Assembly (NCBI RefSeq): GCF_003182155.1
Contig: NZ_QGTG01000003.1
Coordinates: forward strand, 310,001 to 374,000
Direction of reading: 5' to 3'
Source: Chitinophaga sp. S165
GTDB lineage: Bacteria; Bacteroidota; Bacteroidia; Chitinophagales; Chitinophagaceae
Length of the DNA stretch: 64,000 nt
The notes under the pieces were generated by a model. The model made no database searches, was not told the DNA's origin, and saw only the letters and a program-made list of their open reading frames with translations. Position 1 is the stretch's first letter, and every line of letters begins with the position of its first letter. Of this stretch, positions 35,464 to 43,772 are shown piece by piece. A program made the position numbers and the translations under genes.

Positions 35464-36765
35464 ATGGCTAAATCCCCGATTGACCAGATCCTGCGGCCTG
35501 TCAGCAAATTCATACACCAGGAGTTTACCGGTGGCATTGTCTTATTTGTGAGTGTGGTTATTGCAATAGCGTGGGCTAATTCACCATGGCAGCAAAGCTA
35601 TCATCACTTGTGGGAAATAAATCTGTCTGTCGGTTTCAATGAAATGAGTTTTGACAAACCGTTACATGTATGGATCAATGACGGCTTAATGGCTTTATTT
35701 TTCTTTGTTATAGGGCTGGAGTTGAAGCGGGAGTTTATGGCCGGAGAGCTTTCTTCGGTAAAAAAGGCCTCACTGCCTATGGTGGCGGCACTCGGAGGGA
35801 TGATGGTACCTGCAATTATTTATTTTTCAATTAACCACGGATTACCTTCAGAAGGCGGTTGGGGAATTCCTATGGCTACTGATATTGCATTCTCTTTAGC
35901 ATTGCTATCTCTGGCAGGAAGTAGGATCCCCGGCTCTGTGAAGGTTTTTCTTTCGGCGCTTGCCGTGGCGGACGATTTGGGGGCGGTGCTCGTTATCGCA
36001 TTTTTTTATACTGCGCAGATATCAGTTTTCCCGCTAGCCATAGCCGGGTTCTTTTTATTGATCCTCGTACTGGGAAATTTACTCGGTGTACGTAACACAA
36101 TATTTTATCTCATTTTAGGCATTATTGTGTGGGCTGGCTTTTTGTTATCCGGCGTGCATGCTACTATTGCCGGCGTACTGGTAGCATTTACCATTCCAGC
36201 CCGTACGAAGATCGACGAAGACGAATTTTTGAAAGATGCCCGTTGCTATGCGGATCAGTTTGAAAATGCAATGCGTCAGGATGGTTCACTGATCTCGCAG
36301 GAACAGCATCGGGCGCTTGAGAAAATAAAGCAACTAAGTGTTGATGCTGAAACACCCCTCCAAAAGATCGAGAATTCCTTACATCCCTGGGTCGCTTTTG
36401 TAATAATGCCTTTATTCGCCCTGGCTAACTCAGGTATGATTATTGGCAGCGATTTCTTTCCGTCTCTCATGAACCCCGTTAGTCTCGGTATCATGACCGG
36501 GCTCATTTTCGGAAAGTTTATAGGTGTTTTCTCCTTCACATGGTTAATGGTGCGGATGAAACTCGCGAGTTTGCCTCATAGAGCCACGTGGAAGCACATT
36601 TCCGGCGTAGCGATCCTGGCCGGTATTGGCTTCACCATGTCACTGTTTATTGCAGGTCTCGCATTCGATGATGAAGGTGTTATAAACCAGGCCAAATATG
36701 GCATTTTAGTTGCTTCTCTGATAGCAGGTATAACCGGGCTGTCGTTATTACGAAGTAGCAAATGA
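35464..36765 (+). CDS. nhaA: Na+/H+ antiporter NhaA
   Basis: 433 aa, about 12 membrane helices. Signature residues: MATDIAFSLALLSLAGSRIP with Asp140 and VFLSALAVADDLGAVLVIAF with the paired Asp170-Asp171 of the sodium/proton site; also IGLELKREF at the dimer/sensor side and GFTMSLFIAGLAF near the end. It exchanges two protons for one sodium across the inner membrane and protects against salt and alkaline pH. About 40 aa of hydrophilic linker (DEDEFLKDARCYADQF) lies in the middle, as in many Bacteroidota NhaA proteins. DUF389 gene follows by 122 bp. An OmpR-type box lies upstream. Confidence 0.97.
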   Translation: MAKSPIDQILRPVSKFIHQEFTGGIVLFVSVVIAIAWANSPWQQSYHHLWEINLSVGFNEMSFDKPLHVWINDGLMALFFFVIGLELKREFMAGELSSVKKASLPMVAALGGMMVPAIIYFSINHGLPSEGGWGIPMATDIAFSLALLSLAGSRIPGSVKVFLSALAVADDLGAVLVIAFFYTAQISVFPLAIAGFFLLILVLGNLLGVRNTIFYLILGIIVWAGFLLSGVHATIAGVLVAFTIPARTKIDEDEFLKDARCYADQFENAMRQDGSLISQEQHRALEKIKQLSVDAETPLQKIENSLHPWVAFVIMPLFALANSGMIIGSDFFPSLMNPVSLGIMTGLIFGKFIGVFSFTWLMVRMKLASLPHRATWKHISGVAILAGIGFTMSLFIAGLAFDDEGVINQAKYGILVASLIAGITGLSLLRSSK

Positions 36766-36887
36766 ACAGATAGCGTCAACGTACTAGCCCCGTATCGTAC
36801 CAGGTGTCTTTTTACCTCATAGGAAAGGGAAATCGCGCGCAAATGAACGTAATTCTTTAACTGATGATGATCTAAAAGACGATCTCT

Positions 36888-38213
36888 ATGAAGAAGATAT
36901 ATCAGGCTATCAGGGATTTTATTGCAGATAGATTTAATCTTAGTGAAGATAAAGCAGATGAGCGGCAGATCATTGAGTCGATAAAGAGAGATGTTCATTT
37001 CAAGGGAACGAATCTGTGGACATTGATCTTTGCAATATTTATAGCATCTATCGGGCTAAATGTAAATTCAACAGCCGTGATAATAGGTGCGATGCTCATT
37101 TCCCCTCTCATGGGACCAATTATGGGGATCGGGCTTGGAATAGGAATTAACGACTTCGACCTGTTAAAAAAGGGAGTAAAGAATCTGCTGATCGCTGCGG
37201 TCTTCAGTGTAGCTACATCCTCCTTCTATTTTGCCGTAACCCCTTTGCACGAAGCAAGTTCAGAAATTCTTGCGAGAACAAATCCATCGGTGTGGGATGT
37301 ATTTATTGCCTTATCCGGCGGGTTTGCCGGCATCATTGCCGGAACACGGAAAGAAAAAGGGAACGTTATACCGGGAGTTGCCATAGCCACAGCCTTAATG
37401 CCGCCGTTATGTACTGCGGGATTTGGGATTGCCACAGGACAGATTTACTTCTTTCTGGGCGCAATTTACCTGTTCCTCATCAATTGCCTCTTCATATGCC
37501 TTGCCACATTCCTGATAGTAAAACATTTAAAATTTAATAAAGTAGAATTTGCAAGTATCGAAACTGAGAAGAAGGTTTCACGGTATATTCTGACTATAGT
37601 GGTCCTTACGGTGCTTCCAAGTATATACCTTGCCTATCGGATTGTGCAACGAAGTATTTTTGAAAGCAATGCAGGCAAATTTGTACAGTCCGAATTCCAT
37701 TTTCCACGGACCCAGGTAGTAACCCATAATTACAAATTTGATGGCAAACAGGGTAATATTGAACTGTTGCTTGTCGGTCAGCCCTTATCAGAAGCATTAC
37801 TGGATTCTTTGAAGAACAAAATGGCGGCGTACAAACTTTACAGAACGAAACTTGTAGTACGACAGGGACTCGACGCAAAACAGCAAATTGATCTGACCGC
37901 CATTAAAGCAAGCGTGCTGGAAGAAATTTTTGACAACCGGAATAATCTAGATAGTCTGTTAACGCCCGGCAATACGGCAGAGGGAACAATACCAGATCTG
38001 AGAGAGGAGCTTAAAGCCCTGTATCCTGATTTAATGGAATATTCCCTGGCCCCGGTAATTTTAATCCAAACCGATTCAGTCAGAACTGATACAGTAACAT
38101 TATTCACTGCCAGGTTCACCAAACGCCTTTCGGGGAAGGAGAAGGGAAAACTTGGCAGTTGGTTAAAAGAACGTACACAATCCGACTCAATAAAAGTTTT
38201 AATTGAATACTAG
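36888..38213 (+). CDS. DUF389-family membrane protein
   Basis: 441 aa. Residues about 45-245 carry six or so membrane helices with the family's segments: IGLNVNSTAVIIGAMLISPL, MGPIMGIGLGIGI, DVFIALSGGFAGIIAGTRK, IATALMPPLCTAGFGIA and FLINCLFICLATFLI. A helix at about 255-272 and a long C-terminal soluble domain (about 275-441) follow. The role of the family is unknown; it is predicted to be a transporter or channel-like protein. Its position between NhaA and MscS suggests an ion- or osmotic-stress job, but that is inference. Confidence 0.9.
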   Translation: MKKIYQAIRDFIADRFNLSEDKADERQIIESIKRDVHFKGTNLWTLIFAIFIASIGLNVNSTAVIIGAMLISPLMGPIMGIGLGIGINDFDLLKKGVKNLLIAAVFSVATSSFYFAVTPLHEASSEILARTNPSVWDVFIALSGGFAGIIAGTRKEKGNVIPGVAIATALMPPLCTAGFGIATGQIYFFLGAIYLFLINCLFICLATFLIVKHLKFNKVEFASIETEKKVSRYILTIVVLTVLPSIYLAYRIVQRSIFESNAGKFVQSEFHFPRTQVVTHNYKFDGKQGNIELLLVGQPLSEALLDSLKNKMAAYKLYRTKLVVRQGLDAKQQIDLTAIKASVLEEIFDNRNNLDSLLTPGNTAEGTIPDLREELKALYPDLMEYSLAPVILIQTDSVRTDTVTLFTARFTKRLSGKEKGKLGSWLKERTQSDSIKVLIEY

Positions 38214-38224
38214 TTCAATTAAAA
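38197..38224. terminator. Inverted repeat over the DUF389 stop codon
   Basis: TTTTAATTGAA - 6 nt including the TAG stop - TTCAATTAAAA, 11-bp arms, between convergent DUF389 and MscS genes. No T-run follows on either strand, so it is only a possible weak bidirectional terminator. Confidence 0.4.
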
Positions 38225-38246
38225 ATGTACTCGCATGCATTGTCGG

Positions 38247-39335
38247 TCAACGGGGATCTGGCATCTGCATAATCGGCAACCCGCCTGCTGCCCGGTCAAC
38301 AAATAGAGTTTGTGTAGGGTAAGCAAATTCGATTTCATGTTGTTCGAATGCAGCAAATATCGCCAGATAGATGGCCTGCTGTTCGTCCATAAAAGTGTTA
38401 TACTCCGCGTCCAGAATATAGTAAACAAATTCAAAGTCGAGGCTGAAAGCACCATATTTCGAAAAATGCCCTCTGTCGAACTGCACATTACTTCTGCTAG
38501 TAATTATACCCTTTACGATCTCAGGGATCTGACTTAATTTGGCATGTGAAGTCTGATATGTTACACCGAGTGTAAACACAACCCGTCTCTTCTGCATCCG
38601 TTTGTAATTATGCAATCTGGCGTTAGTCAAGTCTGTATTGGAACATACCAGCTGTTCTCCGTTCAATGTACGGAGCCTCGTGGTTTTAATACCGATATAC
38701 TCCACAACCCCCATTTTGTCATCAACGATAATAAAATCACCAATTTCAAACGGCCTGTCAAAAAAGATTACGAAGTAACTGAACAGATCTCCGAGGATTG
38801 TTTGGGCGGCAAGTGCTATCGCAATACCCCCAATGCCAAGGCCCGCAATTAAAGTTGTGACATTATATCCGAGGTTATCAATAAAGAAGATAATACCAAG
38901 GATCCATATCACAGCATTCAGGACCACAATGAGGCCACCAGTCTGTTTTTCCTTGTCCTCTTGCCCCTCCTGTCCTTTGATATATGAAAATATGAGCCTT
39001 TTGAATATGGCACTTATCATCCGCAATACAAAGAAAGTTACCGCAGCGACAAACACCACATGCAGGAATTTTTCCGCCTTAACAGGAAGCGTCAGCATGG
39101 ACAATGCAAAATATACGGCTGCTACATACAAGGCAGGCACGACCGATTTCTTAACGATCACTATCAAAAAGTCATCCCAGGTCGCAGCTGTCCGCTGCGC
39201 CCATCCTGACATCTTTCTGACAAGAATATAAACGAAAATGCGGATAGCAACGAATGCCAGGATAATAATTGACGCCGCTACGATCCAACTCTTTAATGTA
39301 TTGCCTAAGAAAAATTGTTCCAGGTAACTATCCAT
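38247..39335 (-). CDS. MscS-family mechanosensitive ion channel
   Basis: Start set at ATG 39335 (MDSYLEQFFLGNTLKSWIV), 362 aa; the open frame extends 13 codons further. Four to five membrane helices (residues about 15-195), the last with the glycine/alanine-rich pore helix LIAGLGIGGIAIALAAQTIL, then the MscS beta domain (DLFSYFVIFFDRPFEIGDFI, DDKMGVVEYIGIKTTRLRTL, CSNTDLTNARLHNY) and the C-terminal alpha/beta domain. It opens when membrane tension rises and releases solutes upon osmotic downshock. The hydrophilic KGQEGQEDKEKQ loop lies between helices. It is in the minus-strand unit with the fused osmolyte enzyme. Confidence 0.95.
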   Translation of the reverse strand: MDSYLEQFFLGNTLKSWIVAASIIILAFVAIRIFVYILVRKMSGWAQRTAATWDDFLIVIVKKSVVPALYVAAVYFALSMLTLPVKAEKFLHVVFVAAVTFFVLRMISAIFKRLIFSYIKGQEGQEDKEKQTGGLIVVLNAVIWILGIIFFIDNLGYNVTTLIAGLGIGGIAIALAAQTILGDLFSYFVIFFDRPFEIGDFIIVDDKMGVVEYIGIKTTRLRTLNGEQLVCSNTDLTNARLHNYKRMQKRRVVFTLGVTYQTSHAKLSQIPEIVKGIITSRSNVQFDRGHFSKYGAFSLDFEFVYYILDAEYNTFMDEQQAIYLAIFAAFEQHEIEFAYPTQTLFVDRAAGGLPIMQMPDPR

Positions 39336-39401
39336 TATATCTTCATATTTAAACTTTAAAAAAGAACTGCACAAAATACCAGAAGCCCCAACACCCGCTA
39401 A

Positions 39402-39608
39402 TCAGTCTGTCTTACTGATGCCCGCCGCAGTGTTACCTCCCTGTTGTTTACGGATGGCTATTTCGGCAGTCAAAAGCGTGATAAGCATTTTACATTTATC
39501 ATACTCTTCCTTTGTTCCGCCGCTTCTGCGTATGTGCGTAAATTCAGTTGTATAAGTTGCCAGTAGATCGAGCAAAGACTCGATGGACATGCTTTTTAAA
39601 TCATCCAC
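39402..39608 (-). CDS. Small protein of unknown function, 68 aa
   Basis: MDDLKSMSIESLLDLLATYT... Two helices are predicted (about 8-28 and 33-56), separated by RRSGGTKEEYDKC; there is no signal peptide or Cys pair. It starts 28 bp after the stop of the fused synthase gene and ends 66 bp before mscS on the same strand, so it looks like a real member of that operon. I do not recognise the family. Confidence 0.6.
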   Translation of the reverse strand: MDDLKSMSIESLLDLLATYTTEFTHIRRSGGTKEEYDKCKMLITLLTAEIAIRKQQGGNTAAGISKTD

Positions 39609-39636
39609 TCCAAATACTTTTTAGTTAATATTTTCT

Positions 39637-41910
39637 TCAATCTTCATCGTAAATAGCTGCCGGTTCAGTTACTACCTTGCCAGGGAACGCCTGCCTCATA
39701 AAATCTTCAGCCCAGTAATTGATGTCATAATGAGCCACCTGTTCGTAAAGACGCTCCATACGGAGGTTCTTTTCTTCACGGCTGAGTGACAATGCCTGCA
39801 GCAGGTTTTCCTTTAATGCCTTCGGATCGTACGGATTGGTAAGGATGACATAAGACAGTTCTACAGCAGCTCCGGCAAATTCCGATAACAGCAGAACTCC
39901 TTTGTCGCCCTCCGATTGCCCCTGTACAGCCACGTACTCTTTCGCGACAAGATTTAACCCGTCACGAAGGGGAGTGATCCATGCAATGTCGGCAGCTCCA
40001 TAATAGACCAGGATCTCTTCAAAAGGAATGGAGCGGAAAAACAATCTGATGGGTGTCCAATTGAGATTGGAATATTTACCGTTTATTCTTCCTACGGCAC
40101 TCTCCAACTCAAGTTTAATATTGTCATATATCTTCATGCCCTTTGCAGGTGGCGTGCAGATATTTACTAGCTCTATGTTTCCGTGTAATTCCGGGTGATC
40201 TTCAAGAGATTGCTCAAAAGCTAATATTTTTTCAAGCGGCCCCTTTACGTAATCGAGCCGTTCAGCGCTCAACACCATTTTTTTGCCATTCAATTGTCTC
40301 TTCATGTCCGCGATCTTTTCAGCCATACTGCCGTCCCTGAAAAGTTCCTTTATATACTCAACGTTTATACCCACAGGTGCCGCACCTAATTTTACCCTTC
40401 GCTGCTCTGTTTCTATTAACGTGGTCATTTTATCAATTCCCATCGCTGTGCTATATGTCATAAACCTGGGTGCGCAGTTCACTGATTCAATAGCCTCCAC
40501 CGGGAATAGGCTTCTGGCCACATCCACAAAATTCTCAACGTACCTTGGAATATGAAATCCGATATAGTCGCACTGCAGCAGACTGCCAACGATCTCACGG
40601 CGCCATGGCAGTATGTTAAATGTGTTGGCCGCCGGAAAGACAGTATGATGAAAGAAGGCGATCTTTAGATCTGGTCTCAGCTTTCGCAGGAAACCGGGCA
40701 CCATCCAAAGATTATAATCGTGCATCCATACTACCGCGCCTATATCAGCCTGCTCCGCGGCTTTTTGCGCGAAACGCCTGTTGATCTCCACAAAATGGTT
40801 CCAGTGATCGTGATTGAATTGGACTTTGTCCACGAACGCAAATATCGTAGGCCAGAATGCCTCTTTGGCAAAGGATTTATAGTATATTGATACTTCAGTA
40901 TTCGTTAGTCCGATACGTGAGGCAATCAGGTTGGGATACTTATCTTTGTCTATATAAATATTACGCAGCTGTTCTCCCTCATGATCCACCACCTCCCACG
41001 CAATCCATAAGCCGGAACGGCCATTTGAGAAGAAACTTTGCAGTGTCGGAAGTATACCGTTAGGACTCGAAGGAGGCACTCGCTCTACCTTGCCGTCAAT
41101 TGTTACCTTTTCATAAGGGAAGCGGTGATACATCATCACTATCTGCGGATTGCTCACATTGTTGTCTGCCTGTACCGCATGAGATAAATTTTTTCCTATA
41201 GACCCTGAGAATTCCGGAAAATGAATAATAGCTTCCAGTATACCGCCCGCACCCGCAGTATCGGCGTAGAGAATGTCTTTCAGGCCGGCGGTCGCTTCAA
41301 CCAGTTTTGCTTCTGCATTGCCTACCACCACGCCTTTGAAGCCGCAATTGTACATGGCAAGATCATTCAGCGTATCTCCTGCAGCCAATACATCGCTCGC
41401 ATCTACACCGAGGTATGAGACCAGCTCCGTAAGTGATGAACCTTTGTTCACCCCGCGGGGTATCACGTCTAAATATTTTCCCGCCGAATAGATCACTTCA
41501 CAATCTAGATCTGCAACAAGTCCTGCAACAGTTTCTACGATGTCCGGTTCCTCTACAAAAAATGAACATCTTCTCTGTTGCGGTACCTCCTGGTAGGTCA
41601 GACCGGGAACATTCTTCAGCGTTTCTATTACTTTGAGGCGTCCGGGCCAGTTTTTTTCTATTCCCGCCTGAAGCGAATCGATCGGCTCCAGCGTGTTTCC
41701 GTCTACGATGGTAGCGCCTACATCGCAAATGATATAATCCGGGTTCGGAATAATAGGATCATTCAATAATGGTATTACAGATTCAAGTCCCCGGCCTGTT
41801 ACAAAAACAAGAAGTACATCCCGGTTTTGACTGATCAATCTATATAGTTGTTGTTTATGTATACTCTTTCCTCCGAGGAAAGTCCCATCCAGATCTGTTG
41901 CTAATAACAT
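39637..41910 (-). CDS. Bifunctional glucosylglycerol-phosphate phosphatase/synthase (HAD + GT20 fusion)
   Basis: 757 aa. Residues 1 to about 245 are a HAD phosphatase of the sucrose/trehalose-phosphatase type (LLATDLDGTFLGG with Asp6 and Asp8; VTGRGLES; ITELVSYLG-like segment, AAGDTLNDLAMYNCG). Residues about 265-745 are a GT20 glucosyltransferase (VWMHDYNLWMVPGFLRKL, FFHHTVFPAANTFNILPWR, GFHIPRYVENFVDVARSLFP, SAERLDYVKGPLEK, RDGLNLVAKEYVAVQ). HDYNLW and FHIPRYVENF match glucosylglycerol-phosphate synthase (GgpS) better than trehalose-6-phosphate synthase (OtsA), and the phosphatase-first fusion is the known GgpPS layout of Pseudomonas-type proteins. Product: the compatible solute glucosylglycerol (or trehalose if OtsA-like). 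Boxes for an OmpR-type regulator lie upstream. Confidence 0.85.
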   Translation of the reverse strand: MLLATDLDGTFLGGKSIHKQQLYRLISQNRDVLLVFVTGRGLESVIPLLNDPIIPNPDYIICDVGATIVDGNTLEPIDSLQAGIEKNWPGRLKVIETLKNVPGLTYQEVPQQRRCSFFVEEPDIVETVAGLVADLDCEVIYSAGKYLDVIPRGVNKGSSLTELVSYLGVDASDVLAAGDTLNDLAMYNCGFKGVVVGNAEAKLVEATAGLKDILYADTAGAGGILEAIIHFPEFSGSIGKNLSHAVQADNNVSNPQIVMMYHRFPYEKVTIDGKVERVPPSSPNGILPTLQSFFSNGRSGLWIAWEVVDHEGEQLRNIYIDKDKYPNLIASRIGLTNTEVSIYYKSFAKEAFWPTIFAFVDKVQFNHDHWNHFVEINRRFAQKAAEQADIGAVVWMHDYNLWMVPGFLRKLRPDLKIAFFHHTVFPAANTFNILPWRREIVGSLLQCDYIGFHIPRYVENFVDVARSLFPVEAIESVNCAPRFMTYSTAMGIDKMTTLIETEQRRVKLGAAPVGINVEYIKELFRDGSMAEKIADMKRQLNGKKMVLSAERLDYVKGPLEKILAFEQSLEDHPELHGNIELVNICTPPAKGMKIYDNIKLELESAVGRINGKYSNLNWTPIRLFFRSIPFEEILVYYGAADIAWITPLRDGLNLVAKEYVAVQGQSEGDKGVLLLSEFAGAAVELSYVILTNPYDPKALKENLLQALSLSREEKNLRMERLYEQVAHYDINYWAEDFMRQAFPGKVVTEPAAIYDED

Positions 41911-41972
41911 AATTCCTATTTAAGCGTAGGCAAATTTCTGACGGCTGGCACATGCCGCAGCTGTAGTTTCTG

Positions 41973-42031
41973 CAAAGTTATTTATAACACAAGAGGAAGA
42001 ATGCCGTATTGTATTAGAATAGCATTAGAAT
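41973..42031 (-). promoter_or_regulatory. Control region of the osmolyte operon: two ATTCTAAT boxes and -7 element
   Basis: On the minus strand: ATTCTAAT at 42024-42031 and again at 42013-42020, 11 bp apart (seen on plus as ATTAGAAT); 32 nt after the second box comes TAACTTTG at 41973-41980, an exact -7 match. The leader is about 55 nt. Confidence 0.7.
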
Positions 42032-42078
42032 TAACATCATACAGATATAAAAATGCATATTTGTCTGTAAGCAATTTC

Positions 42079-42933
42079 TCACCTGACAGCCAATACGACT
42101 GTTTTCGATTCCGCAGGCAGCATGTCCGAAATGTGCCGGTTTGCCCAACCTCCAAGACTTGTTTCGCTTCCCGGATGAACGATCACCATATCTGCATCAA
42201 TGCTTTTACTATAGGCCAACAACACTTTAGCCTTATTTTCTCCATGCAGTCTGATATACTTGACAGGAATAGCTAACTGACCTTTAAGTGTTTCGAAGAT
42301 ATCCAGCAGTGACTGCTTCAAGAAAGGCTTTCTGATATTATCATTGGAAAATATGATCACCTGGATCTGGATCTGGTTCCTGCCTTGAATGGCCTTGATT
42401 ATAGACACCTTATTGGTCGGGAATTCGGCATTAATGGGCAGTACTATTTTTTTGATCTCTTTATCTCTTGAGCCGGGTTTGGCAGTCAATACCGGGATCC
42501 CGGTCAGTTGCGCGATCCTGCTCGGAAACACAGTGTTTAGTTGAGGGAATCGTGAATGATGGGAGGATTTCCCAAGCACAATAAGATCAGCCCCCAGATT
42601 TGATGCCTTTTTTATAATGGAATCTTCAATTGAATCGCCATAACATACATGGGAATATGCTCTTATATTACTTCTGGTGCTTTCAATATCCGACTTAAGC
42701 GCCTCCAGTTGGCCCTCCGAGTCTTTGATAGCAGCCTTGACCTGCTTCCAGGAATAACCCTTCAGTAAACGCATGAAATATCTTAGGATATTGGATGTTC
42801 CGATCTGTTGCACATGCAGCAGGTGTATAACACACCCATCAGCCGGGACCATGCTTAATGCTTTATTTATCGCGGTTTCAGTGTTGATTGAAAAATCAAT
42901 CGGTATTAATATAGTATGGAAATTCTTCACCAT
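42079..42933 (-). CDS. Tandem-domain universal stress protein
   Basis: Start set at ATG 42933 (MVKNFHTILIPIDFS); an in-frame TTG two codons upstream is also possible. 284 aa with two Usp domains. The first (about 1-145) has FHTILIPIDFSINTETAINK and ADLIVLGKSSHHSRF, with the conserved G-x-S/H loop; the second (about 155-284) is divergent and reads VLPINAEFPTNKVSIIKAI, DADMVIVHPGSETSLGGWA. It is transcribed away from the response regulator, and three ATTAGAAT-type boxes lie in the gap. It is a distant paralogue of the Usp at 2555-3403. Confidence 0.88.
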   Translation of the reverse strand: MVKNFHTILIPIDFSINTETAINKALSMVPADGCVIHLLHVQQIGTSNILRYFMRLLKGYSWKQVKAAIKDSEGQLEALKSDIESTRSNIRAYSHVCYGDSIEDSIIKKASNLGADLIVLGKSSHHSRFPQLNTVFPSRIAQLTGIPVLTAKPGSRDKEIKKIVLPINAEFPTNKVSIIKAIQGRNQIQIQVIIFSNDNIRKPFLKQSLLDIFETLKGQLAIPVKYIRLHGENKAKVLLAYSKSIDADMVIVHPGSETSLGGWANRHISDMLPAESKTVVLAVR

Positions 42934-42965
42934 ATTCAAATATCAGTTCCTGGGCTTAGAAGAGG

Positions 42966-42995
42966 ATTAATAAGAGATTAGAATTAGATTAGAAT
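42966..42995. promoter_or_regulatory. Three tandem ATTAGAAT-type boxes, 11-bp period
   Basis: ATTAATAA (42966-42973), ATTAGAAT (42977-42984) and ATTAGAAT (42988-42995), each exactly 11 bp apart, between the divergent usp and response regulator genes. Thirty-two nt from the middle box toward usp comes GATATTTG (42937-42944, minus), one base off TAnnTTTG but right at the start codon. Confidence 0.75.
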
Positions 42996-43036
42996 TATGA
43001 CATAACACGCAGTCTGATTAAAAGAACCTATAATTG

Positions 43037-43044
43037 TAACTTTG
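43037..43044 (+). promoter_or_regulatory. Putative -7 element TAACTTTG of the two-component operon
   Basis: Exact TAnnTTTG match 28 bp upstream of the response regulator ATG. Confidence 0.55.
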
Positions 43045-43072
43045 CAGAAGCACTTGTAATCTTTTTGGCAAT

Positions 43073-43762
43073 ATGGATACAATAAGCATTTTGTTGGTGG
43101 ACGATGAACCACGTATTGCGGACATGCTTTCGTTCGGTCTGAAAGAAAATGGCTACGATGTGACCGTGGCATACGACGGAAAGATAGGATACAGGATGTA
43201 CGAGAACCGTGCTTTTGATCTGTTGGTGCTGGATATTAATCTGCCGGGAATGAACGGGTATGAATTGTGCAAATTGATCCGTATGACGAACGAACAGGTG
43301 CCTATCATTATGCTTACCGCACTTAGCACCCTGGATGATAAAATAGAAGGTTATGATGCCGGAGCGGATGACTATATTATTAAACCCTTTGAGTTCCGGG
43401 AGCTGCTCATGAAGATCAAGGTGCTGTTACGCCGTAGTTTAGACCCTGCTCAACCAACCGGGCACATGTTAAAAGCAGGGGAGCTTATTATGAATCTTGA
43501 CACCAGGGAAGTTAAGCGTGACGGAAAGGATATTAATCTTACAGCCAAAGAATCACAGTTGCTCGAGTACCTTCTTCGCAACAAGAACCGCGTAGTTTCA
43601 AGGGCTGATATCGCTGTGAATGTATGGAACATCGATTTCGACACCAATACAAATATTATTGATGTGTATATCAACTATGTGCGCAATAAAGTAGACAAGC
43701 CTTTTTCGGAAAAAATGATACATACCCACGTGGGATTGGGATATGTATTGAAGGATAACTGA
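43073..43762 (+). CDS. OmpR/PhoB-family response regulator
   Basis: 229 aa. Receiver domain 1 to about 120: acidic pair Asp10-Asp11 (LLVDDEPR), phosphoacceptor Asp54 (LVLDINLPGMNGYEL), Thr82 and Lys104 (IIKPFEFREL). Winged-helix domain about 130-229: LTAKESQLLEYLLRNKNRVV, VDVYINYVRNKVDKPF-like recognition region and HTHVGLGYVL. OmpR-type proteins bind tandem direct repeats with a period of about 11 bp; such repeats lie just upstream of this gene and of the osmolyte gene. The kinase gene follows by 10 bp. Confidence 0.96.
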   Translation: MDTISILLVDDEPRIADMLSFGLKENGYDVTVAYDGKIGYRMYENRAFDLLVLDINLPGMNGYELCKLIRMTNEQVPIIMLTALSTLDDKIEGYDAGADDYIIKPFEFRELLMKIKVLLRRSLDPAQPTGHMLKAGELIMNLDTREVKRDGKDINLTAKESQLLEYLLRNKNRVVSRADIAVNVWNIDFDTNTNIIDVYINYVRNKVDKPFSEKMIHTHVGLGYVLKDN

Positions 43763-43772
43763 TAAAAAATTA

